Of a stretch of DNA of 64,000 nucleotides, positions 16,921 through 25,026 are shown piece by piece. How positions within the stretch are numbered: the first letter of the stretch is position 1; each line of letters opens with the position of its first letter. The translations under genes and the position numbers were made by a program. Under the pieces are notes generated by a model. That model saw only the letters and a list, made by a program, of their open reading frames with translations, searched no databases and was not told where the DNA came from. Origin of the DNA: Hyphomicrobiales bacterium (GTDB lineage Bacteria > Pseudomonadota > Alphaproteobacteria > Rhizobiales > Rhizobiaceae); the NCBI GenBank assembly GCA_900467185.1, contig UBPA01000015.1:29999-93998 (forward strand), read 5' to 3'.

Positions 16921-18126
16921 GTGCAGACGGGTGCTCCCACCCTGACAGAGACGGCAGCGGCCCGCGAGGCGGCGGATCTGGCAGACGCACTGGCGTCTCC
17001 GCCTCCGGAAGCCGCACCGGTGGCCACGCTTCAACCCGGCGATATGCCGGTGCGCAAGATCATCCATGTCGATATGGATGCCTTTTATGCGTCGGTCGAG
17101 CAGCGGGACAATCCCGAGCTTCGCGGCAAGCCCGTCGCCGTCGGCGGATCGGCCGCGCGCGGCGTGGTGGCGGCAGCGAGCTACGAAGCCCGGGTGTTCG
17201 GTGTGCACTCCGCCATGGCATCGGTGACGGCCAAGCGCAAATGCCCGGACCTGATCTTCGTCAAACCGCGCTTCGAGGTCTACCGCGCCGTGTCACAGCA
17301 GATCCGGGAGATCTTCGCGGACTATACACCCCTGATCGAGCCGCTCTCGCTGGACGAGGCCTATCTCGACGTCACGGAAAACCTGAAAGGCATGGAGATC
17401 GCGACCGAGATCGCCGCCGAGATCCGTGCCCGGATCTTCGCCGCCACCGGTCTAACGGCCTCTGCCGGCATCAGCTACAACAAGTTTCTTGCCAAGATGG
17501 CGTCGGACCAGCGCAAGCCCAATGGTCAGTTCGTCATCACGCCAAAGAACGGCCCGGCCTTCGTGGAGGCCTTGCCCGTGAAGAAATTCCATGGTGTGGG
17601 CCCGGCCACGGCCGAGCGGATGAAGAAGCACGGCATCGAGACGGGCCTTGATCTCAAAACGAAGCCGCTTGCCTATCTCCAGCAGCATTTCGGCAAGTCC
17701 GGCGCGTATTTTCACGGGATCGCGCGGGGGATCGACGAGCGGCGCGTGCGGCCGGACCGTATTCGCAAGTCGGTCGGCGCCGAGGACACCTTTAGCGAGG
17801 ACATATCCGACCTCGCCCTCGCCGAGGCCGAACTGCGCCCGCTGGCGGAGAAGGTCTGGCGGTACTGCGAGGCGCACGACATCGCCGGCAAGACGGTGAC
17901 GGTGAAGATCAAATATGCGGATTTCACGCAGGCGACGCGTGCGAGAACGCTGGCGGCGAATTTTGCCCGGATAGAGGAGGTTCTCGATGTCGCCGACCAG
18001 CTGCTGGCGACGGTTCATCCCTTTCGCCGGCCCGTGCGGCTTCTCGGCGTAACGCTATCCTCGCTGACGACGAGCGGGGGAGAGGCCGACGCGAGCGCGG
18101 AACCGCAGCTCGATCTCGGTCTGTAG
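16921..18126 (+). CDS. dinB: DNA polymerase IV (Y family)
   Basis: A 401-residue translesion polymerase. Catalytic carboxylates are seen in HVDMDAFYASVEQRD (about 49-63) and SLDEAYLDVT (about 143-152). The helix-hairpin-helix region (KKFHGVGPATAERMKKHGI) and little-finger domain follow. The last residues QLDLGL form a beta-clamp binding motif like that of E. coli Pol IV. The GTG start at 16921 has GGAG at good spacing and gives a 40-residue extension before the conserved domain; ATG 17044 is the alternative and would leave the usual length. It is co-transcribed with the helicase; Pol IV extends from damaged or misaligned primers, with low fidelity. Confidence 0.94.
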   Translation: MQTGAPTLTETAAAREAADLADALASPPPEAAPVATLQPGDMPVRKIIHVDMDAFYASVEQRDNPELRGKPVAVGGSAARGVVAAASYEARVFGVHSAMASVTAKRKCPDLIFVKPRFEVYRAVSQQIREIFADYTPLIEPLSLDEAYLDVTENLKGMEIATEIAAEIRARIFAATGLTASAGISYNKFLAKMASDQRKPNGQFVITPKNGPAFVEALPVKKFHGVGPATAERMKKHGIETGLDLKTKPLAYLQQHFGKSGAYFHGIARGIDERRVRPDRIRKSVGAEDTFSEDISDLALAEAELRPLAEKVWRYCEAHDIAGKTVTVKIKYADFTQATRARTLAANFARIEEVLDVADQLLATVHPFRRPVRLLGVTLSSLTTSGGEADASAEPQLDLGL

Positions 18127-18172
18127 CTTTGGGCGCCTGCGGACGCCGCCGGCAAAAGAGAGGCTCCAAACG

Positions 18173-18328
18173 AAAAAGCCTGCCGCGGGAGGAGGTGCGG
18201 CAGGCTTTTCGATAAGAACCGAACGGCGACTGGGAGGAGGATGTCGCCATTCCTTCGAACGATCCTGGGAGGAGGAGGGGAGCGTTCGAAACACGAAGGG
18301 ATGCGGGAGGAGGTGCATCGCTTCGTTG
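18173..18328 (-). ncRNA. Small RNA with four CCUCCUCCC-loop hairpins (alpha-r14/NfeR1 or cuckoo-like), copy 2
   Basis: Four hairpins at 18293-18326, 18254-18290, 18221-18252 and 18174-18209 have plus-strand loops GGGAGGAGGT, TGGGAGGAGGAGG, TGGGAGGAGGAT and GGGAGGAGGT. The minus transcript therefore exposes four anti-Shine-Dalgarno loops. The last is a 13-bp stem followed by TTTTT on the minus strand (terminator). The order of loops, the terminator stem and the leading hairpin match copy 1 at 931-1091, while the two middle stems differ in sequence but keep pairing. The predicted length is about 155 nt. Confidence 0.85.
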
Positions 18329-18334
18329 GGATCA

Positions 18335-18389
18335 TATGTACGCGGACATTCCTGCCCTTACGAGAGGCAATGTTGCAGTGCAGCTATGC
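18335..18389 (-). promoter_or_regulatory. Promoter of small RNA copy 2 with conserved upstream element
   Basis: A minus-strand TACATA -10 candidate (18340-18335) lies 7 nt before the predicted start. TTGCAGTGCAGCTATGC (plus strand, 18373-18389) is 15/17 identical to the element before copy 1 and lies at the same distance (33 versus 32 bases) from the -10 box. Confidence 0.55.
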
Positions 18390-18457
18390 AGAAAAAGAAG
18401 AGCAAGATCGGACCGTGGTGGCTGCGCGCAAAGGCCTCCGATACCGCCGCCCTTGTT

Positions 18458-18463
18458 TATAAT
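18458..18463 (+). promoter_or_regulatory. -10 box upstream of the DUF4126 gene
   Basis: A perfect TATAAT stands 48 bases before the start codon at 18512. No good -35 hexamer is visible at 16-18 bases. Confidence 0.45.
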
Positions 18464-18511
18464 GTCAGTCCGTGATTGCATTGGACATGCCGATCCGGCC
18501 CTGGAGGTTTC

Positions 18512-19000
18512 ATGCTCTTGCTTCTCGCATTTCTGATCGGCGTCATCGCCGGCCTGCGCGCCATGACCGCGCCGGCAGCCATTGCCTGGGCCGCAACGCT
18601 CGGATGGATTGATCTCTCCGGGTCCTGGGCATCCTTCATGGGGTCGATCTGGGCGGCCGGCATCCTCACCGTTCTCGCACTTGGCGAATATGTCACCGAC
18701 CAGCTGCCGACAACGCCGAGCCGCAAGGTGCCGGTGCAGTTCGCCACCCGCGTCGTCGTTGGCGCGCTGTGCGGCGCGGTCATCGGAACGCCCTCCGGCG
18801 GCTGGCTGATCTGCCTGATCGCCGGTCTTCTCGGCGCCATCGCGGGCACCCTCGGTGGGGCCGCTCTCCGGGGCCGTCTCGCGGCCAGCTTCGGCCGCGA
18901 TCGGCCGGCAGCCTTTGTGGAGGACGCCATCGCCATCATCGGCGCGTTCCTCATCATGAGCGCCCTGCCCGTCTCCGCCTCCATGCCAATCCCCGCATGA
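18512..19000 (+). CDS. DUF4126 family membrane protein
   Basis: A 162-residue inner-membrane protein with about four or five hydrophobic segments. The opening FLIGVIAGLRAMTAPAAIAWAA is typical of DUF4126, whose function is unknown. The start at 18512 follows GGAGG by four bases; the frame continues upstream to 18476 without another ribosome site. It overlaps the next gene by 4 nt (ATGA), so it is coupled to a MerA-like flavoprotein, which suggests but does not prove a shared redox or metal role. Confidence 0.82.
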   Translation: MLLLLAFLIGVIAGLRAMTAPAAIAWAATLGWIDLSGSWASFMGSIWAAGILTVLALGEYVTDQLPTTPSRKVPVQFATRVVVGALCGAVIGTPSGGWLICLIAGLLGAIAGTLGGAALRGRLAASFGRDRPAAFVEDAIAIIGAFLIMSALPVSASMPIPA

Positions 19001-20382
19001 GGACGTTCGACGCGCTCATCATCGGTGCCGGTCAGGCCGGCCCGTCGCTCGCCGCCCGGCTGTCCGCCGCCGGCCGCAGCGTTGCCATCATCGAGCGCAA
19101 GCATGTGGGCGGCACCTGCGTCAACACCGGCTGCAAGCCGACAAAGGCGCTCGTCGCCAGCGCGCACGCCGCCCATATCGCCCGGCGCGCTGCGGATTTC
19201 GGGGTCGTCGTCGGCGGAGATGTGATGATCGACATGCTCTCCGTGTTTCGCCGGTCGCACAGGATCACGCTCGACAGCCGCGAGAGCAACGAGCGATGGA
19301 TGGAGGGGCTTGAAAACGTTACGCTGATCCGTGGCCATGCGCGCTTCGAGGACAGCACGACGGTGCGTGTCGGCGAGGAGCGCCTGTCCGCGCCGCAGAT
19401 CTTCATCAATGTCGGCGGCCGCGCCGCTATCTCGGATTTTCCCGGCATTCACGATGTCCCCGCCATGACCAACAGCGACATCGTCATGCTCGATCGTGTG
19501 CCGAAACACCTCGTGATCGTCGGCGGCAGCTATATCGGCCTGGAGTTCGCGCAGATGTACCGCCGGTTCGGCGCCGCGGTCACCATTGTGGAAAAAGGGC
19601 CGCGGCTCGTCGCGCGGGAAGACGAGGAGATATCCGACGCGATCCAAGCGGTGCTGGAGGGCGAGGGCATTGCCGTTCGAACGGCGGCGGAGTGCATCCG
19701 CTTTTCGCGTGACGGCGACGACGTGGTCGTCGGCGTCAGCTGCACGAAGGGGGAGCCAGACATTCGCGGCTCTGACATTCTGCTCGCCACGGGGCGCAAA
19801 CCCAACACGGACGATCTCGGGCTCGACGCCGCCGGTGTTGCTCTAAATGAACGCGGCTACATCATCGTCGATGACGCGCTCGCCACCAGCGCGCCCGGCA
19901 TCTGGGCAATGGGCGACTGCAACGGCCGCGGCGCCTTCACCCATACGGCGTACAATGACTTCGAGATCATCGCGGCGAACCTGCTGGATGGCGAGACCCG
20001 CAAGGTTTCCGACCGCGTGCCAGGTTACGCGCTCTATATCGACCCGCCGCTTGGTCGCGTTGGGATAAGCGAACGGGAGGCCCGCGCCTCCGGCAGGCGG
20101 ATCCTCGTCGGACGCCTGCCGATCACGCGCGTCGGTCGGGCCGTCGAGAAAGGCGAAACGCAGGGGCTGATGAAGATCATCGCCGATGCGGACACGCGCG
20201 AGATCCTGGGCGCTGCCATTCTCGGTACGGGTGGCGACGAGGCTATTCATGGCGTACTCGACATGATGAATGTCGGCGCCCGATACGACGATCTGCGTTG
20301 GTCCGTGCCGATCCATCCGACCGTTTCGGAATTCTGGCCGACCCTCGTTCTCGGCATGACTCCCGTCGATACCGCGTCATAG
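18997..20382 (+). CDS. MerA-like FAD/NAD(P)-dependent disulfide oxidoreductase
   Basis: A 461-residue class I pyridine nucleotide-disulfide oxidoreductase. It has the FAD-binding GAGQAGPSLAARLS near the N-terminus, the redox pair Cys41/Cys46 in GGTCVNTGCKPTK, an NAD(P)-binding GGSYIGLEFAQMYRRFG, the second FAD motif GIWAMGDCNG and a dimerisation domain with HPTVSE (His-Pro active-site element). It lacks the N-terminal metal-binding domain of true mercuric reductases and there are no other mer genes, so mercury reduction should not be assumed; the substrate is unknown. The start overlaps the DUF4126 stop. Confidence 0.88.
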   Translation: MRTFDALIIGAGQAGPSLAARLSAAGRSVAIIERKHVGGTCVNTGCKPTKALVASAHAAHIARRAADFGVVVGGDVMIDMLSVFRRSHRITLDSRESNERWMEGLENVTLIRGHARFEDSTTVRVGEERLSAPQIFINVGGRAAISDFPGIHDVPAMTNSDIVMLDRVPKHLVIVGGSYIGLEFAQMYRRFGAAVTIVEKGPRLVAREDEEISDAIQAVLEGEGIAVRTAAECIRFSRDGDDVVVGVSCTKGEPDIRGSDILLATGRKPNTDDLGLDAAGVALNERGYIIVDDALATSAPGIWAMGDCNGRGAFTHTAYNDFEIIAANLLDGETRKVSDRVPGYALYIDPPLGRVGISEREARASGRRILVGRLPITRVGRAVEKGETQGLMKIIADADTREILGAAILGTGGDEAIHGVLDMMNVGARYDDLRWSVPIHPTVSEFWPTLVLGMTPVDTAS

Positions 20383-20386
20383 AAAA

Positions 20387-20412
20387 AGGTCCCCGGTTTT
20401 ATTCGGGGACCT
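20387..20412. terminator. Bidirectional terminator between convergent genes
   Basis: AGGTCCCCG (20387-20395) pairs with CGGGGACCT (20404-20412). On the minus strand TTTTTCT follows, a strong terminator for the chemoreceptor gene; on the plus strand the tail is CTCTT. Confidence 0.85.
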
Positions 20413-20444
20413 CTCTTGATGATTTGGCAGAAGTGACGCGCTTG

Positions 20445-22469
20445 TCAGAACTCTTCCCAATTGTCCTGTGCTGCGGCTGCGGCCGGTGCGGCCCTGGCGG
20501 AACCGCCGGAGAAGGCGCGGGCCAGCGTGTTCGCCATCTTTCGGGCCGGTGACGCGACAGGCGCGGCGCGCGTGGCGGAGGCGAGTGCGGGCCGGCTCGG
20601 CGTCGTGACGCGGGGGGCCGGATTCGACGGCGCTGCCGGCGCGTAGGATGCCGCAGGCGTATAGCTGGCCGCGGAGGCACCGCCGAACTGGAAGCGCGCG
20701 ACGAGATCCTTCAGCCGCGCAGCTTCGGCGGCAAGCGTGGCGCCGGCCGCATTGGCCTCTTCCACCATCGCCGCATTCTGCTGCGTCACCTGATCCATCT
20801 GGTTGACGGCCGTGTTCACCTCGGCAAGACCCACCGACTGTTCGCGCGAGGACGTCGCGATGGCGTCCATGTGCTGGTTGATGGTGACGATGTAAGTCTC
20901 GATCGTCTTCAGCGCTTCGCCCGTCTGGCTGACGAGCTGGACACCGCTTTGCACTTCGCCTGAGGAATTGCGGATCAGGTCCTTGATTTCCTTGGCAGCC
21001 TTTGCCGAGCGCTGGGCGAGTTCGCGCACTTCCTGCGCGACCACCGCAAAGCCCTTGCCGGCTTCCCCGGCACGGGCGGCTTCCACACCGGCATTCAGGG
21101 CCAGGAGGTTGGTCTGGAAGGCGATTTCGTCGATGACGCCGATGATCGAGGAGATCTGGTTGGAAGACTGCTCAATCTTACTCATCGCATCGACCGCGCT
21201 GTTGACGACCGCACCGGACTGACGGGCGCTGTCATTGGCCTGCACGGCGACCGTGCGGGCTTCTTCCGCGCGCTTCGAGGAGCTGGCGACGTTGGCGGTG
21301 ATTTCGTCGAGAGCCGCTGCGGTTTCCTCAAGCGAGGCCGCCTGCTGTTCGGTCCGGCGCGACAGGTCGTCGGCGCTCTGGCTGATTTCGCGCGAACCGC
21401 TGTCGATTGAGCCGGTGGCATCCGCAACCGCGCTCAGCGTGTCACGAAGCTGCTCGACGGCCCGGTTGAAGTCCGTGCGCAACGTCTCGAAGTCGTCTGC
21501 GAAGCGCTCGGTGAGCTGGAAGCTGAGGTCGCCGGAGGCCAGATGCGTGAGCCCCTTGGCGAGACCGCTGGTCGCCTGCGCCATCGCTTCGGCACGCTCG
21601 TGCTCCCGTTCGGCCTGGCGGCGGCGCTCGCCTTCGCTCATCGAACGCTGCTCGACGGCTTCCGCCTCCAGCGCCCGCGCCTTCAGGCCATTCTCCTTGA
21701 ACACCTCCACGGCACGCGCCATACCACCCACTTCGTCACGGCGATCCGTGCCGATGACATCGGCGTCGAGGTCGCCGGTCGCCAACCGCTGCATGACGCT
21801 ACCCAGCGCATCGATCGGCTGGACGAGCCAGGCGCGGATAGCAAAGAATGCCGCGAGGATGACGGTCAGCGTTCCCACGACAACCAAGGCGATCGTCACC
21901 CAGTAGGTGTGGATCGATCCGGTCGTCAGCACGTCGCTCTCCGTATTGGCAATGACGAGGAGCTCGTTGGTTTCTTCCGCCATGGCCTGGCTCATGGGGG
22001 CGAACTGCGTCTCGCATTCCCGCAGAAAAGCGCCCTGCGCGCTGAGGCGATCCTGCGAGCCTCGCGCGTCCGCCGCGCGCGTAAAGGCATTGCCGCAGGC
22101 CTCGTTGAGGATGGACAGGCCTTTGGTCTTCAGTTCGGAGATTCGTGCGTTCTCGGGCGTTGCAGCCAGTGCCGCGTCCATTTCTGTGCCGAACTGCGTT
22201 TTGGCAGCCTGAAGCTCGGCCGTTGCCGCTGCCTTCGCCGCCTCTGTGGTGACGATCATCAGCGTGCCGGCCGCAGCCCGTGCGGTCTGGAATGCCTGGT
22301 TGGCAAGAGCGAGCTCCGTAGCCGCCTTCGACTGCTGGGCCAGCAGCGCGGAATAGGCGTCATCGGTTCTCATGATCCGATCGCCCGAGTAGAACGCAAC
22401 CCCCAGGGAGAAGAGCGCGAAGACGCCCATCAGGCTCAAAAATTTGCCAATGATCGGAATGTGTTTCAC
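20445..22469 (-). CDS. Methyl-accepting chemotaxis protein with C-terminal NWEEF tether
   Basis: A 674-residue transmembrane chemoreceptor. The first helix (about residues 8-25) is followed by a periplasmic helical domain, a second helix (WVTIALVVVGTLTVILAAFFAI), HAMP, and a cytoplasmic signalling domain. The hairpin tip contains EIAFQTNLLALNAGVEAARAG and FAVVAQEVRELAQRSA, which binds CheA/CheW. The last five residues, NWEEF, resemble the NWETF tether that recruits CheR and CheB, so this is a high-abundance-type receptor. The start chosen is the GTG at 22469 (VKHIPIIGKF), with TGAGG about six bases upstream; the frame is open to 22589 but those residues look non-coding. The ligand is unknown. 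Monocistronic, ended by the terminator at 20387-20412. Confidence 0.92.
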   Translation of the reverse strand: MKHIPIIGKFLSLMGVFALFSLGVAFYSGDRIMRTDDAYSALLAQQSKAATELALANQAFQTARAAAGTLMIVTTEAAKAAATAELQAAKTQFGTEMDAALAATPENARISELKTKGLSILNEACGNAFTRAADARGSQDRLSAQGAFLRECETQFAPMSQAMAEETNELLVIANTESDVLTTGSIHTYWVTIALVVVGTLTVILAAFFAIRAWLVQPIDALGSVMQRLATGDLDADVIGTDRRDEVGGMARAVEVFKENGLKARALEAEAVEQRSMSEGERRRQAEREHERAEAMAQATSGLAKGLTHLASGDLSFQLTERFADDFETLRTDFNRAVEQLRDTLSAVADATGSIDSGSREISQSADDLSRRTEQQAASLEETAAALDEITANVASSSKRAEEARTVAVQANDSARQSGAVVNSAVDAMSKIEQSSNQISSIIGVIDEIAFQTNLLALNAGVEAARAGEAGKGFAVVAQEVRELAQRSAKAAKEIKDLIRNSSGEVQSGVQLVSQTGEALKTIETYIVTINQHMDAIATSSREQSVGLAEVNTAVNQMDQVTQQNAAMVEEANAAGATLAAEAARLKDLVARFQFGGASAASYTPAASYAPAAPSNPAPRVTTPSRPALASATRAAPVASPARKMANTLARAFSGGSARAAPAAAAAQDNWEEF

Positions 22470-22621
22470 AAGATGCCTCAAGCCATACGAACAACGAATG
22501 GCGGCACCATACGGCGTGAATTTTAAACGATGGTTTACGTGCGCATCAGCATTCGCACATGCGAACAGATTCTTCGCCTCATCGTCCACAGTCGCTTACA
22601 GATAACTTGCTCAAAAACCCT

Positions 22622-23617
22622 TCAGGCGGCCAGTGGCTTTGCCTCCGTCTTCTCCTTCAGCCGCGCGGCATATTTCTGTGCGATCACCGCGCAGGCCATG
22701 AGCTGGATCTGGTGGAACAGCATCAGCGGCAGCACGATGGCGCCGACGGAGGACGAGGCATTGCCGAAAATGGCATTGGCCATGGGCACGCCGCTGGCAA
22801 GCGACTTCTTCGATCCGCAGAAGGTGATGGTGATCTCGTCCTCCTTGGAGAAGCCGAGAAGGCGGCTGCCGAACATGGTGATGCAGATAACGGTGGCCAA
22901 GAGCATCATGTCGACGAGAATCACGGCCGCGATGTCGCCGAGCGAGAAGGTGTGCCACAGCCCCTCCATCACGGCCTCGGAGAATGCGAGGTAGACGACC
23001 ATCAGGATGGAGCCGCGATCGACGGGCATCAGCAGCTTCTTGCGCGAACGGATCCAGTTGCCGATCCACGGCTGCAGGATCTGCCCGACGACGAAGGGCA
23101 GCATCAGCTGCAGAAGAATGCTCTGCAGCGCATCCCAGGAAAACCCGCCGCCGCCTGTGGTGGACAGCACGAGACCCGTCAGCAGCGGCGTCAGGAACAT
23201 GCCGAAAATATTGGAGCCGGAGGCCGATACGATGGCTGCGGGAACGTTTCCCCCGGCCATGGATGTGAAGGCGATCGACGATTGCACCGTCGAGGGCAGC
23301 ACGCAGAGGAACAGGATGCCCGTATAGAGCGGCGCTGCGAGAACGGATGTCGGGATGAGGCCGATGGCAAGACCCAGAAGCGGGAAGATGCAGAACGTCG
23401 TGAGAAGGATCGCCAGGTGTAGCCGCCAGTGCAGCGCGCCCGCCACCACGGTATCGCGCGACAGGCGCGCGCCATGGAGGAAAAACAGAAGCCCGATGGC
23501 AATATCCGTCGCGAGGCCGAACACATCGGCATAAGCGCCGTGGATCGGCAGGAACGACGCCAGAATGACGGTGCAGACGAGGAGGACGGTGAAGGTATCG
23601 GGCAGATATCGGCGCAT
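22622..23617 (-). CDS. Bile acid:sodium symporter family transporter (SBF-like)
   Basis: A 331-residue inner-membrane protein with about nine to ten helices of the SBF-like branch. Conserved stretches include GLLFFLHGARLSRDTVVAG, CVLPSTVQSSIAFTSMAGGNVPAAIVSASGSN (split around residue 120) and FCGSKKSLASGVPMANAIF, which carry the polar residues of the sodium and substrate sites. Bacterial members move organic anions; the substrate here is unknown. The start at 23617 (MRRYLPDTF) matches the family N-terminus, though its ribosome site is weak. It is divergent from a LysR regulator that probably controls it. Confidence 0.87.
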   Translation of the reverse strand: MRRYLPDTFTVLLVCTVILASFLPIHGAYADVFGLATDIAIGLLFFLHGARLSRDTVVAGALHWRLHLAILLTTFCIFPLLGLAIGLIPTSVLAAPLYTGILFLCVLPSTVQSSIAFTSMAGGNVPAAIVSASGSNIFGMFLTPLLTGLVLSTTGGGGFSWDALQSILLQLMLPFVVGQILQPWIGNWIRSRKKLLMPVDRGSILMVVYLAFSEAVMEGLWHTFSLGDIAAVILVDMMLLATVICITMFGSRLLGFSKEDEITITFCGSKKSLASGVPMANAIFGNASSSVGAIVLPLMLFHQIQLMACAVIAQKYAARLKEKTEAKPLAA

Positions 23618-23731
23618 GTTGCGATCCCATGGTAGCTCTTGGGGGCAGGTCTTGCCTTGAAGTTGGCCCGCGTCATCGCTTATCATGTTTCCAGATGCAA
23701 ACACTAACAGTCATTATGAAACGGAATAACC

Positions 23732-24586
23732 GTGCTGAACCTGACACATCTCGCCAGCTTCGTCATGCTGGAGCAGACCGGCAGCTTTACGGAGACGTCA
23801 GTGCGTCTCGGTATCGGTCAATCCACGGTCACGCAGCATATCCAGAGGCTGGAAAAGGCGCTGGGGCGACAACTGGTGTTCCGTGACACGCACCAGGTGC
23901 GGCTGACCGCGGAGGGTGAGGCGCTTCTCGGCCACGCCCGTGGAATGCTCGATCTGAATGGCAAGGTGGCCGCTCTCTTCGGCGAGAACCGGTTGCGCGG
24001 CCGTCTGCGGCTCGGCGTGTCGGAAGATGTCGTGGCCAGCCGCCTGACGGCGATCCTCGCCGACTTCATCCGGCTTTACCCGCTGGTGGATCTCGAAATG
24101 ACGGTCGCCCTCAGCGCGGTCCTCAACCAGATGCAGGATGCCGGCGATCTCGATCTGGTGCTTGCCAAGCGGCATATCGGGGAGACGCACGGACGGCTGC
24201 TCTACCGCGAACCACTCGTCTGGCTCGCGCAGGATCCCGATCTCCTGCTCTCGCGCGGGAACGCCCTGCCCCTCATCGCCTTCCCTCCGCCCTCCATCAC
24301 GCGTCGCATCGCGCAGGAGGCGCTCGACGCGGCGCACATGCCATGGCGGATCGTCTGCACCTGCGGCAGCCTGAGCGGGCTGACCGCGGCGGCGCGCGCG
24401 GGCATGGGGTTTCTGGTCCAGCCGCGCAGCATGGCGCCGAGCGGCCTGCGCGAGGTCTCGGCAGACCGTTTGCCGCCGCTTGCGGATGTCGAATTCGTGC
24501 TGGTGCAGAGACGTGGTGCGGACGCCGCGCTTGTCGATGCGCTGTCGACCCTCATCGTCGCACAGATCGCGCCGCACCATGCGTAA
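23732..24586 (+). CDS. LysR-family transcriptional regulator
   Basis: A 284-residue regulator with GTG start. The N-terminal helix-turn-helix is LASFVMLEQTGSFTETSVRLGIGQSTVTQHIQRLEKALG (about residues 7-45), followed by the linker helix and a periplasmic-binding-like effector domain (RLRLGVSEDVVASRL, then CTCGSLSGLTAAARAGMGFLV). It faces away from the SBF transporter gene across 114 bp, the usual LysR arrangement, so it probably activates that gene when the transported compound is present. No clear T-N11-A box could be chosen. Confidence 0.9.
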   Translation: MLNLTHLASFVMLEQTGSFTETSVRLGIGQSTVTQHIQRLEKALGRQLVFRDTHQVRLTAEGEALLGHARGMLDLNGKVAALFGENRLRGRLRLGVSEDVVASRLTAILADFIRLYPLVDLEMTVALSAVLNQMQDAGDLDLVLAKRHIGETHGRLLYREPLVWLAQDPDLLLSRGNALPLIAFPPPSITRRIAQEALDAAHMPWRIVCTCGSLSGLTAAARAGMGFLVQPRSMAPSGLREVSADRLPPLADVEFVLVQRRGADAALVDALSTLIVAQIAPHHA

Positions 24587-24625
24587 GTCATGTCGTTCGG
24601 CGCTGCAGAGCGCGCGAAACGCAAA

Positions 24626-24648
24626 ACGCCCGCGGCAATCGCGGGCGT
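24626..24648 (-). terminator. Terminator of the DUF1127 gene
   Basis: ACGCCCGCG (24626-24634) pairs with CGCGGGCGT (24640-24648). The T-rich tail TTTGCGTTT is on the minus strand, so it serves the DUF1127 gene; it may also stop LysR read-through. Confidence 0.7.
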
Positions 24649-24710
24649 GAGGCAGATCGTTGGCCGATACTCCTTGCAGCTTCCGCTGCCGCTGCAAGCC
24701 GAGACCGGAT

Positions 24711-24854
24711 TTAACGGACGGCAGCGCGGGCGACGCTGGTGATCTCGGAGCGGGAGATGCCGAGGTCGTTGAGTTCGCGCGTCGACATGCGGCCGAGTTC
24801 GGTCACCGTCTGACGATACTTGCGCCAGTTGTTGAAAGAGCGTGCTACGTTCAT
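24711..24854 (-). CDS. DUF1127 (YjiS-like) small protein
   Basis: A 47-residue basic protein with the DUF1127 pattern: NNWRKYRQTVTELGRMSTREL followed by NDLGISRSEI and a short tail. The start at 24854 follows AAGGGG at good spacing; a longer frame reading back to 25082 is rejected. Small DUF1127 proteins in rhizobia and Agrobacterium are abundant in stress and stationary phase and have been linked to RNA turnover and phosphate or C/N balance; the role of this copy is not known. Short convergent unit with its own terminator. Confidence 0.88.
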   Translation of the reverse strand: MNVARSFNNWRKYRQTVTELGRMSTRELNDLGISRSEITSVARAAVR

Positions 24855-25026
24855 GATGATCCCCTTTCCAAGGTCTCCAGCGCTGGCAAAACCCTTGTTT
24901 CGTCTCATCCGCTGTGTTGGGATCGTTATACGCGTGCACCGCAGCATCGACCAGCGCGAAAGCCTCAGGTGACATATGCATGAGCCGCATGCCTCGAATT
25001 TGCACGGCGTAACGGATCTGTAAGAC

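Noticed and set aside
18997..20382. Mercuric reductase merA
   Set aside because: Redox cysteines are present but the heavy-metal-associated N-terminal domain and other mer genes are not seen, so only a MerA-like oxidoreductase is called.
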